Shown: positions 1-5,648 of the stretch, piece by piece | How positions within the stretch are numbered: position 1 is the first letter of the stretch | Layout of the letters: each line of letters opens with the position of its first letter | NCBI GenBank assembly: GCA_036495025.1 | Contig: DASXNO010000281.1 | Span: forward strand, 1-7,779 | Direction of reading: 5' to 3' | Origin: JAOPZY01 sp036495025 | Lineage (GTDB): Bacteria; Actinomycetota; CADDZG01; JAHWKV01; JAOPZY01 | Length of the DNA stretch: 7,779 nucleotides | Position numbers and translations under genes: made by a program | Notes under the pieces: model-generated | The model's database searches: none | Told to the model about the DNA's origin: nothing | What the model saw: only the letters and a program-made list of their open reading frames with translations

Positions 1-329
1 AGGTCATCCGGGTCCATGCCAACGCCTTCCCGTGGGCGACGTTCTGGACCAACGTCAGCGGCAGCCTCGCCCTGGGCCTGTTCCTGACGCTCGTCCTCGA
101 ACGATTCCCCCCCAGCCGCTACCTGCGGCCTTTCGTGGCCACGGGATTCATGGGGGCCTACACGACCTACTCGACGTTTGCAGTCGAGACCGACCTGCTC
201 GTCAAGAATGGCCACGCGGCGGTTGGCCTCGCCTACGCCCTCGCCAGCCTTGGTGCAGGATTGGGGGCGGTGTGGGCCGGCATGTGGGTGGCCAGGCTCC
301 CCACCAGGCTGCGCAGGAGAGAGCGATGA
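1..329 (+). CDS. crcB: Fluoride channel subunit FluC/CrcB, copy A (5' end missing)
   Basis: This is the C-terminal 108 residues of a Fluc fluoride channel subunit, reading in frame from base 3. Fluc proteins are small four-helix membrane proteins that form dual-topology dimers and let fluoride leave the cytoplasm. Visible family marks are the pore asparagine in WATFWTNVSGSLALG (visible residue 17) and the helix-break motif GFMGAYTTYSTF (residues 48-59). A last hydrophobic helix (about residues 73-97) and a basic tail follow. Two deviations stand out: the usual first Phe of TTFSTF is Tyr (residue 56), and the usual Gly of GT before the Asn helix is Ala. The stop overlaps the start of the next gene (ATGA). 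The missing N-terminus, probably about 20-30 residues, should carry the conserved GxxxR segment. Family assignment is secure; activity as half of a heterodimer with copy B is inferred. Confidence 0.9.
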   Translation, partial: VIRVHANAFPWATFWTNVSGSLALGLFLTLVLERFPPSRYLRPFVATGFMGAYTTYSTFAVETDLLVKNGHAAVGLAYALASLGAGLGAVWAGMWVARLPTRLRRRER

Positions 330-667
330 AGCTGGAGGGCCATCAGAAGCGCCTCACCATCTTCGTTGGCGAGTCCGATCGCCACGGGCACACGCCGCTC
401 GCCACCGAGATCGTCCAGCGGGCGCACCGGGCCGGGCTCGCGGGCGCCAGCGTCTTCCGGGGTGTCGAGGGCTACGGAGCCTCGAACCACATCCACACGA
501 CCCGGATCCTGTCGCTGTCCGACGACCTGCCCATCGCCGTCGTCATCGTCGACACGGACGAGGCGATCCAGCGGTTCATCCCCGAGCTCGACGAGCTGAT
601 CACCGAAGGCCTGGTCATCCTCGACGATGTGGAGGTCATCAAGTACGTGGGCAGGTCCCGCCCGTGA
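326..667 (+). CDS. DUF190 family PII-like protein between two FluC genes
   Basis: A 113-residue cytoplasmic protein of the DUF190 family, which has a PII-like ferredoxin fold. Recognisable marks are the first strand KRLTIFVGESD (8-18), the helix with ATEIVQRAHRAGLAGASVFRG (26-46), and the hallmark GVEGYGASNHIHTTRILSLSDDLP (46-69). This last stretch takes the place of the PII T-loop. A strand AVVIVD (71-76) and a C-terminal VEVIKY strand (102-107) follow. The ATG at 326 is chosen because AGGAG lies 6 bases upstream (315-319) and the start overlaps the stop of crcB copy A by 4 bases; reading further upstream would overlap crcB. DUF190 genes often sit beside crcB, so a role as a ligand-sensing or regulatory partner of the channel is plausible, but no biochemical function is established from the sequence. 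The end overlaps the GTG of crcB copy B. Confidence 0.9.
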   Translation: MKLEGHQKRLTIFVGESDRHGHTPLATEIVQRAHRAGLAGASVFRGVEGYGASNHIHTTRILSLSDDLPIAVVIVDTDEAIQRFIPELDELITEGLVILDDVEVIKYVGRSRP

Positions 668-1038
668 GCCCGCTCGCCTGGGCCGGCTTCCTCATCGCCG
701 CCGCGGTCGGGGCTTCCCTTCGCTACCTGGTCGACGGTGCCATCGCAGGGCGCGCCGACGGCGTCTTCCCGTGGGGAACCTTCGTGATCAACGCGACCGG
801 GTCGCTGGTGCTCGGGGTGCTGACCGGCCTCGGCCTCTACCATGCCTTCCCCAAGGGGCCGAAGGTGATCCTTGGGACGGGGTTCTGCGGGGCCTACACG
901 ACCTTCTCCACCTTCACCTACGAGACGGTGGAGCTGCTCGAGGAGGGCGCCCTGAACGAGGCGGCCCGCAATGCCTTTGGAACCCTGATCGTCGGGGCCG
1001 GCGCCGCGGCCCTCGGCCTGGTGCTTGCCGCGCTGTAG
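664..1038 (+). CDS. crcB: Fluoride channel subunit FluC/CrcB, copy B
   Basis: A complete 124-residue Fluc subunit with four predicted membrane helices (about 4-24, 36-59, 68-92 and 103-123). It carries all the usual Fluc marks: GASLRY with the conserved Arg at 20, PWGTFVINATGS with the pore Asn at 43, and GFCGAYTTFSTF with the two pore Phe residues at 81 and 84. The length is normal for the family. It starts at GTG 664, inside the stop of the DUF190 gene (GTGA). No strong ribosome-binding site precedes it, so it is probably translated by coupling. Copy A and copy B are clearly paralogues around the Asn helix and the Phe motif. Paired fluc genes in other bacteria are known to encode heterodimeric channels, and the same is inferred here. 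The role is fluoride efflux at the cytoplasmic membrane. Confidence 0.94.
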   Translation: MSPLAWAGFLIAAAVGASLRYLVDGAIAGRADGVFPWGTFVINATGSLVLGVLTGLGLYHAFPKGPKVILGTGFCGAYTTFSTFTYETVELLEEGALNEAARNAFGTLIVGAGAAALGLVLAAL

Positions 1039-1069
1039 GCCCACCTTCGCTGTCGGTCACGCCCAACTC

Positions 1070-1123
1070 AGGCGCAGATCGCGCGCCGGCGCGCGAAACG
1101 AGACCAACCTGTGGCGCCTCAGG
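1070..1123. terminator. GC-rich palindromes between convergent genes, likely bidirectional terminator
   Basis: The 80-bp gap between the convergent crcB copy B and DHFR-like genes holds an exact 18-bp palindrome at 1079-1096 (TCGCGCGCCGGCGCGCGA). It is flanked by AGGCGC (1070-1075) and its complement GCGCCT (1114-1119). A second near-palindrome, CCTGTGGCGCCTCAGG (1108-1123, one T:T mismatch per arm), covers the stop of the minus-strand gene. There is no U-tract, but strong stems without U-tracts are common at gene ends in high-GC actinobacteria. Termination is inferred; a binding site for a dimeric protein is the alternative. Confidence 0.5.
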
Positions 1124-1685
1124 CGTCGGCCCGCTCGTAGCGGAGGAGGACGACCCCGTTGCCGAAGGCCCGGGTCTGGACGAGCCGGAGGTCGATCCTG
1201 GCGTCCGATGGCCGGAACATGGGCTTGCCCCGTCCGATGATCACCGGGTGGACATAGATACGGAACTCGTCGATCAGGTCGTGGTGCAGGAAGGCTGCGG
1301 CGAGGTCGGCGCCACCGATCACCAGGTCTCCCCCGGGCTGCGCCTTGAGCTGCATGACCTCCTCGGGGATGACGTCTCGCACCACGGTGGTGTTCCAGTC
1401 GGCCCGCTCGAGGGTCCTGGAGTAGACGATCTTGGGCATATCCACCCAGATGCGGCCGAATTCGGCCATGGGCGGGGTGCTCGCGGGGTCCTTGTCGGCC
1501 GTCGGCCAGACTCCGGCCATCAGCTCGTAGGTGACCCGTCCCTCCAGGAAGGCGCCCATGGCGCCGAGCTCCTCGTTGAAGTAGCGGTGCAGCTCGTCGT
1601 CGACCCGGTGCCAGTCGATCTCGCGGTTCGGTCCTTCCATGAAGCCGTCGACCGACACCGACATCATCCAGATGACTTTCCTCAT
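1119..1685 (-). CDS. Dihydrofolate reductase-like protein (RibD C-terminal domain family)
   Basis: A 188-residue protein of the RibD-C / bacterial DHFR-like family (YyaP/YwjB type). These NADPH-binding reductase-fold proteins are widespread in actinobacteria and most have unknown substrates. Visible marks are the N-terminal strand and loop KVIWMMSVSVDGFMEG (3-18), the nucleotide-fold segment FLEGRVTYELMAGVWP (46-61), KIVYSRTL (85-92), the GGDLVIGGADLAAAFL turn-helix (118-133), and the C-terminal DEFRIYVHPVIIGRGKPMF (139-157). The length is typical of the stand-alone family and it lacks the deaminase half of RibD. It is the last gene of the five-gene minus cassette, 16 bases after the hydrolase stop, with GGTGAG just upstream of the ATG. 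Folate reduction is not implied: this group is normally distinct from housekeeping FolA. Confidence 0.9.
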   Translation of the reverse strand: MRKVIWMMSVSVDGFMEGPNREIDWHRVDDELHRYFNEELGAMGAFLEGRVTYELMAGVWPTADKDPASTPPMAEFGRIWVDMPKIVYSRTLERADWNTTVVRDVIPEEVMQLKAQPGGDLVIGGADLAAAFLHHDLIDEFRIYVHPVIIGRGKPMFRPSDARIDLRLVQTRAFGNGVVLLRYERADA

Positions 1686-1701
1686 CGTCTCACCATCCTC
1701 T

Positions 1702-2994
1702 TCACGGCGATTGGGTTCCTCCCGTCGCCAGCCAGCCGGCGATATCGGCGATGACCGCCGGGTCCACGTGTTGCGCCGGCTCGGACTCGGCGGGTGCCGA
1801 TGGGCCGGTGCCAGAAAAGAAGAAGTGATTGTCCGCGGGGTAGACGCGGATCGTCACGTCCGGGCGGCCGGCAAGCCCGGCCTTCCATCCCGCGAGGTCC
1901 TCGGCCACGGTCGCCTGGTAGTCGCGGCCACCCTGGAGGATGAGGATCGGCCTGTCCAGCGCCGCGGCGGCGGCGACCGGGTTGTAGCCGCGCAGGTCCA
2001 GCCAGTACGGGGCGGGCACGCCGAAGGGCAGGTCGCTGGCCGGCGTCGAGGCGGAGAGGCCGGGGCTGTCGACCAGCCTGGCTCGCTCACGCATCGCATC
2101 GATGGCGGGCCTGGATGCGGCGGCGGTCTCCGGGTTGAGCGACGCGAGGTAGTCGAGCTGCCGGACTGTGGCCCAGTGCAGCGGCTGCGTGCCGCCGGCC
2201 AGGATGACCAGCCCGGCGACCGACGGCTCGGTCGCCGCGACGCGCGGGGCGATGGTGCCGCCCATGCTGTGGCCCAGCAGGAAGACCCGCCCGGGGTCGA
2301 CGGCCGGGTGCTGCCGGAGCAGGTGAACGGCTGCGAGGGCGTGCGGCAGGTACTCATCGGCCGCGGTGAAGTCGTGCATCTTCGTGACCTCACTCGGGTG
2401 GGCATACGTCACCTTGTCGAAGCGCAGGACCGCCACGCCTTCGCTCGCCAGGCCCCACGCCAGGTCCTTGAGCGGCTTGTTGCGCCCGATCGTCTCGTCG
2501 CGGTCGCCCGGCCCCGAGCCGCCGAGCAGCACGACGGCGGTCAGTGGCCCCGGCTGGTGCGGCAGGCCGAGCGTGCCCGGCACCGCAAGCGGGCCGGTGC
2601 CCACGGTGACGTCCTGCTCGTCGAACTGCCCGGGGTCCGCGTAGGCCGGCGGCTCCCACGGCCCCGCGGGGGCGATCGCGCTGGCAGGCGCGAGCTGGAT
2701 GCCAGTCAGCCAGCCCGATTCGTGGACCGAGACCACCATCGTCAGCGCTCCGCGCTCGCACCTCACGGGAATCCTCACCACCACGCCCGCCCCGGCCGGC
2801 TCGCTGACCGGGGCGCCGACCGAGGAGACCGGGCCGTGCCGGTCCAGCTCGGCCGCCCAGGCGGCCTGGAGTGCCTCGGCGGTGACCATGGGGCGCAGCT
2901 GCGGCGCGAACAGGTCGCGCAGCTCTGCGAACCGTCCCGCTTGTGCCATGTCCAGGACCGTCAGGCCGGTTGCCTCCGGTGCTCCCGGCATCAT
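1702..2994 (-). CDS. Alpha/beta hydrolase with N-terminal DUF3887-like domain
   Basis: A 430-residue serine hydrolase. Residues about 11-105 resemble the DUF3887 module (short helical start TVLDMAQAGRFAELRDLF, then beta strands). Residues about 125-425 form the alpha/beta hydrolase. The oxyanion region is VVLLGGSGPGDRD (154-166), the nucleophile elbow is GHSMGG with Ser243, the acid is probably Asp358 in LQGGRDYQA, and the base is His390 in ADNHFFF. The catalytic set is therefore complete. A peptidase or esterase of the S9/S33-like group is likely; the substrate is unknown. No signal peptide is visible, so it appears cytoplasmic, although many relatives with this domain pair are exported. The start at 2994 is chosen because it overlaps the GNAT stop (ATGA); a second ATG at 2991 is equally compatible with the AAGGAG site. 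An upstream in-frame extension to 3306 would lie inside the GNAT gene and was rejected. Confidence 0.9.
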   Translation of the reverse strand: MMPGAPEATGLTVLDMAQAGRFAELRDLFAPQLRPMVTAEALQAAWAAELDRHGPVSSVGAPVSEPAGAGVVVRIPVRCERGALTMVVSVHESGWLTGIQLAPASAIAPAGPWEPPAYADPGQFDEQDVTVGTGPLAVPGTLGLPHQPGPLTAVVLLGGSGPGDRDETIGRNKPLKDLAWGLASEGVAVLRFDKVTYAHPSEVTKMHDFTAADEYLPHALAAVHLLRQHPAVDPGRVFLLGHSMGGTIAPRVAATEPSVAGLVILAGGTQPLHWATVRQLDYLASLNPETAAASRPAIDAMRERARLVDSPGLSASTPASDLPFGVPAPYWLDLRGYNPVAAAAALDRPILILQGGRDYQATVAEDLAGWKAGLAGRPDVTIRVYPADNHFFFSGTGPSAPAESEPAQHVDPAVIADIAGWLATGGTQSP

Positions 2995-3599
2995 GAACTC
3001 CTTCCCCAAGGTGGCCTCGCTCGCCCGGGCTCGAGCAGCGACATTGTCCCCCAGCGGTCCGAAGAGATCCGGTACAGGACAGACGGACTCAGCGGATGCC
3101 CAGGAGACAGACGTGAGTGGTTGAAGTCGTCGGCCGGGTCGTAGCTCATGCCAAGTCGTTGCATCACCGCCCGCGACCGCAGGTTGTTCGTGGCAGTGTA
3201 GGCGACGATCTCCCGGACGCCGACGACGTCGAAGCCGTAGGTCATCGCTGCCCGGGCCCCCTCCGTTGCATACCCGTGCCCCCACGCCGATCGCTTCAGT
3301 CGCCACCCAACCTCGACGGCGGGGGTAAAGTGCGCCGGGAACTCCGCGAGCCCCAGGCCCGTGAACCCGATGAACTCGCTCGGGGCGACGAGTTCGACCG
3401 CCCAGAACCCATAGCCATGTTGTTCGAAGCCGGCCTCGATGTGGTCGACGAGCGCGTCACTCTCATCTCGTCGCAAGAGCTGGGGAAAATGCTCCATGAC
3501 CTCGCCGTCGGCGTTCAGCTCGGCAAAGGGGTCTCTGTCCGCATCTCGCCAGCGCCGGAGCAACAGCCGCCCGGTACGCAGCTCGGGTCCGGAGGACAT
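2991..3599 (-). CDS. GNAT N-acetyltransferase, RimJ/RimL type
   Basis: A 202-residue acetyl-CoA-dependent N-acyltransferase. It starts like the RimJ/RimL group (ELRTGRLLLRRWRDADRDPF, 6-25). Motif D/A follows as AVEVGWRLKRSAWGHGYATEGARAAM (94-119), where R-x-x-W-G-x-G-Y-A is the pyrophosphate-binding loop of acetyl-CoA. The usual C-terminal TATNNLRSRAVMQRLGM (135-151) is present and the domain ends near VLYRISSDRW (174-183). A tail of about 19 residues, not typical of the family, continues to the stop and contains the ribosome-binding site of the hydrolase, so the tail may exist to couple the two genes. The ATG at 3599 is chosen by alignment with the family start; no strong ribosome site precedes it. 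It sits 17 bases after the DinB stop. The acceptor is unknown: either ribosomal protein N-termini or a small molecule is possible. Confidence 0.92.
   Translation of the reverse strand: MSSGPELRTGRLLLRRWRDADRDPFAELNADGEVMEHFPQLLRRDESDALVDHIEAGFEQHGYGFWAVELVAPSEFIGFTGLGLAEFPAHFTPAVEVGWRLKRSAWGHGYATEGARAAMTYGFDVVGVREIVAYTATNNLRSRAVMQRLGMSYDPADDFNHSRLSPGHPLSPSVLYRISSDRWGTMSLLEPGRARPPWGRSS
2998..3003 (-). promoter_or_regulatory. Ribosome-binding site of the hydrolase, inside the GNAT coding end
   Basis: AAGGAG lies 3 bases before the first ATG (2994) and 6 bases before the second ATG (2991). It is encoded within the last codons of the acetyltransferase. The spacing favours the second ATG, whereas the ATGA overlap with the upstream stop favours the first; the sequence cannot settle which is used. 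Confidence 0.7.
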
Positions 3600-3616
3600 C
3601 TGGCAAGCCTGGCTGG

Positions 3617-4105
3617 CTACCGAGCGTCCCGGTGAGCGACGGTGTCGTAGGCGGCCCTGGCCTGGGCGTGGTGGGCGGCGAGGTGGCCGGTGAGGACGCG
3701 CTGCACGATCTGGGGCAGCGGGAGCTCGCCCCACGCGATGTGCACCCCCGTGGCCCCCCACGCGAGGGCGGGAATGATGGCCAGCGTGGCCTGTGCCTCC
3801 TCGCTGGCGGCGCTCAACTCCTGGAGCATGGACCCCAGGGCATCGCCGCCGTGAGCCAGGACGTAGCCGGTCCGGTCCGAGTCGTCGAGGCCCCGGCCGA
3901 ACGACCGGCCCGGCTCGGCGGCGATGCCGACCATGACGTGCGGCCAGTAGCGCAGGAACTCGACCGTGTGGGCAAGCAGCTCCATGACCGTCCACTCACC
4001 GGGGCTGGGGGCCTGATAGAGCAACGCGGGATCCAGCTCCGCCAGCCACGCGGTGAGTTGGACGACCCCGGTCCTGACCTCCTCCGCCGCCGCAGCACCC
4101 GACAC
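3617..4105 (-). CDS. DinB-fold (DinB/YfiT-like) protein
   Basis: A 162-residue four-helix-bundle protein of the DinB/YfiT-like superfamily, members of which are metal-binding proteins or thiol-dependent transferases. The metal triad is visible as His46 in ELLAHTVEFLRYWP and the HLAAHHAQ motif (His141 with His145 or His146). The usual segment SPGEWTVMELLAH (34-46) is also present. The start is GTG at 4105, because no ATG occurs before the conserved PGEW segment and the same frame is closed upstream by the VOC stop at 4145. No good ribosome-binding site is visible, so translation may depend on reinitiation from the VOC gene 39 bases upstream. The transferase substrate and thiol cannot be told from the sequence. 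Confidence 0.88.
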   Translation of the reverse strand: MSGAAAAEEVRTGVVQLTAWLAELDPALLYQAPSPGEWTVMELLAHTVEFLRYWPHVMVGIAAEPGRSFGRGLDDSDRTGYVLAHGGDALGSMLQELSAASEEAQATLAIIPALAWGATGVHIAWGELPLPQIVQRVLTGHLAAHHAQARAAYDTVAHRDAR

Positions 4106-4144
4106 GGATCTGAAGGATAGCCTCGAACCGGCGCTCAGGACCGG

Positions 4145-4534
4145 TCAGACCTCGACGACGTACAGAGTGTTGCCGTCTTGGTCGCGGAAGCTGAACATGG
4201 GTGGCACACCTTCCCCGAACCGCATGACCGGGTCCGCCTCGACGCCGTGAGCGACCAGATCGGCGTGGGTCGCGTCGGCATTGGCCGTCCAGAGGCGGAT
4301 CGCCGTGTCGATGCCCGTCGGTACGCCGGGGGTGGGGGGGAGCAGGGCGATGGTCGTGGTTCCCTCGGGCGGGCAAACCTCGACCCAGCGGAGGCCTGGG
4401 CCGAACGGCACGTCGCGTCGCTTCTCGAAGCCGAGCTTGCCGACGTAGAAGTCCAGCGCTCGATCCTGATCGGTCGTGGGAACACCCACGTTGCCCACGC
4501 TGGTGATGCGGCTGTTGGTCCCTGACTCAGTCAT
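4145..4534 (-). CDS. VOC (glyoxalase/bleomycin-resistance) family protein
   Basis: A 129-residue protein with the two beta-alpha-beta-beta-beta halves of the vicinal oxygen chelate fold. The first half contains GVPTTDQDRALDFYVGKLGFEKRRD (17-41) and WVEV (50-53, candidate metal ligand Glu52). The second contains ATHADLVAHGVEA (88-100) and FSFRDQDGNTLYVVEV (114-129, candidate ligand Glu128). The first-strand position usually held by His or Gln is Asn15-Val, so the metal site may be altered. The ATG at 4534 is supported by AAGGA 7-8 bases upstream. It is the first gene of the five-gene minus cassette. Function could be a lyase, dioxygenase or drug/toxin-binding protein; none can be chosen. A run of seven G on the plus strand near 4335 encodes its Pro-rich turn and is a place to check base calling. 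Confidence 0.9.
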   Translation of the reverse strand: MTESGTNSRITSVGNVGVPTTDQDRALDFYVGKLGFEKRRDVPFGPGLRWVEVCPPEGTTTIALLPPTPGVPTGIDTAIRLWTANADATHADLVAHGVEADPVMRFGEGVPPMFSFRDQDGNTLYVVEV

Positions 4535-4557
4535 CCTCGTGTCCTTTCTGTCGAGTC

Positions 4558-4568
4558 CTGAACTTCAG
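4558..4568. promoter_or_regulatory. 11-base inverted repeat upstream of the VOC cassette
   Basis: CTGAACTTCAG is a perfect inverted repeat around one central base, 24 bases before the VOC start. It falls in the only gap where the cassette promoter should lie. It could be an operator for a small dimeric repressor, but it is short enough to arise by chance. No convincing -10/-35 pair was found in this 81-base gap. Confidence 0.25.
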
Positions 4569-4582
4569 ACGCCTCGTCCCGG

Positions 4583-4613
4583 CAAAACTCATCGCCAGGT
4601 CAGGCGGCTGGCG
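4583..4613 (-). terminator. Rho-independent-like terminator after the M29 aminopeptidase gene
   Basis: Two bases after the aminopeptidase stop codon (4618-4616), the minus-strand RNA can form a stem CGCCAG/CTGGCG with a 9-base loop, followed by ATGAGTTTTG. The stem is short (6 bp) and the U-tract modest, but the position directly after the stop and before a new gene set fits termination. Confidence 0.45.
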
Positions 4614-4615
4614 GC

Positions 4616-5620
4616 TCAGATGAGGAAGGAGCCCTCTCGCATCAGAAGCTGCCCGTCCACCGAGATCGTCGAGCGGGTCGCGACGACGTCGATGTGCGTG
4701 GATGCGGTCCAGTCGGCGCCGGTCTCCTTGGGATAGGGATAGCCGAAGGCGATGTGGACCCCCGGCAGCTTCTCGTCCTGCAACAGGTTCCCGGACAGAC
4801 GGGTCAGAGCGACGTTGGTGCCGATGGCGTACTCACCGACGCGCTTGCCCTCGGGGTCGCGGGCCAGGTACTCCTCGAGCTCTGCCGTCAGGGTGCCCGA
4901 CTGCGTCTCCACCTTGCGGACCCGGCCGGCTTCGATGTGGAACATGGCGGGCGCGTCCAGCACGCCGTAGCGGGCCGAGAAGTGGTCGCCCAGCACCTCC
5001 GCCCCCACGATGCCCTCCACCGACATGGGGCTCGTGAAGGTCTCGCCCTCGGGGAGGTTCCCCCACATGCCCTGCTCGTGGTAGATGCCGGGGCAGGCGT
5101 TCCAGCGACGGATCGACGGGTTGAACTCGGCGCTGAGGTCCGTTCCCGACGGGGACGTGACGTGGATGTGCCGTGCGCCACGCACGGCGTCGGTGACCGC
5201 CGCGGTGACGCGGGCGATCTCCCGGTAGTCGGCCTGCATCCCCTCGGCCATCAGGCGCTCGTCGATGCCGACCATGTGGCCGTGGCGGGTCTTCAGACGG
5301 TAGATCACGTGGTCCATGTAGGGCTGGCGGAAGGCAAGCTCGCCGGGGAGCGCCGTCGCGGCGAAGAAGGACACGGTGGGCTTGAGGTCGTCGATCTCCC
5401 GCTGCATCTCGGACGGATAGCCCTTGGCGGGCCGCTGGGTGAAATCCTCGAGGACAAGCGTCTTCACCACCGTGGCGACGGCGCCGGCCTCGTCGGCGAG
5501 CGCGTTCCCGATCGTGGCCCGGGCCCGGTCGGTGACGACGATGACCCGGTCCGCCGGCTCGACCCCCATGCAGACCTGCACCGCATTGGCGGCGCCTCGG
5601 CGGATCTCATCGTCGGGCAT
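4616..5620 (-). CDS. M29-family metallo-aminopeptidase (leucyl aminopeptidase / AmpT-like)
   Basis: A 334-residue cytoplasmic protein resembling the M29 aminopeptidase family, which uses a dinuclear metal centre to remove N-terminal residues from peptides. The ligand set can be followed in order: Glu193 in NLPEGETFTSP, Glu263 in GEYAIGTN, His289 in GVHIAFGYPYP, Tyr296 seven residues later, and His309 with Asp311 in ASTHIDVV. This order matches the T. thermophilus aminopeptidase T layout. The N-terminal half (AANAVQVCMGVEPADRVIVVTD, 10-31) is the usual Rossmann-like domain. The protein is shorter than classic members (about 400 residues) and closer to the short actinobacterial branch. The related NicX-type dioxygenase fold is the main alternative. 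The start at 5620 has no ribosome-binding site but has a -10-like TAGGCT exactly placed for leaderless transcription. Confidence 0.82.
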   Translation of the reverse strand: MPDDEIRRGAANAVQVCMGVEPADRVIVVTDRARATIGNALADEAGAVATVVKTLVLEDFTQRPAKGYPSEMQREIDDLKPTVSFFAATALPGELAFRQPYMDHVIYRLKTRHGHMVGIDERLMAEGMQADYREIARVTAAVTDAVRGARHIHVTSPSGTDLSAEFNPSIRRWNACPGIYHEQGMWGNLPEGETFTSPMSVEGIVGAEVLGDHFSARYGVLDAPAMFHIEAGRVRKVETQSGTLTAELEEYLARDPEGKRVGEYAIGTNVALTRLSGNLLQDEKLPGVHIAFGYPYPKETGADWTASTHIDVVATRSTISVDGQLLMREGSFLI

Positions 5621-5626
5621 GCCGAC

Positions 5627-5632
5627 AGCCTA
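5627..5632 (-). promoter_or_regulatory. Candidate -10 element for a leaderless M29 transcript
   Basis: TAGGCT (TAnnnT consensus) ends 6 bases before the ATG at 5620, which would place the transcription start on the A of the start codon. The lack of any Shine-Dalgarno sequence supports this, and leaderless mRNAs are common in actinobacteria. No clear -35 was seen. Confidence 0.45.
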
Positions 5633-5648
5633 GCGGTTGGCCGAACCA

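Noticed and set aside
1..31. A fluoride riboswitch ahead of the crcB unit
   Set aside because: The window begins inside crcB copy A, so the leader is not present and cannot be assessed.
1639..3144. A long plus-strand open frame (501 codons) opposite the hydrolase
   Set aside because: Low-complexity Arg/Gly/Val-rich translation with no domain, antisense to a gene with a full catalytic triad and good ribosome site.
4326..4342. G-rich tract as a G-quadruplex
   Set aside because: Only two longer G runs are adjacent and the tract is explained by Pro codons of the VOC gene on the other strand.
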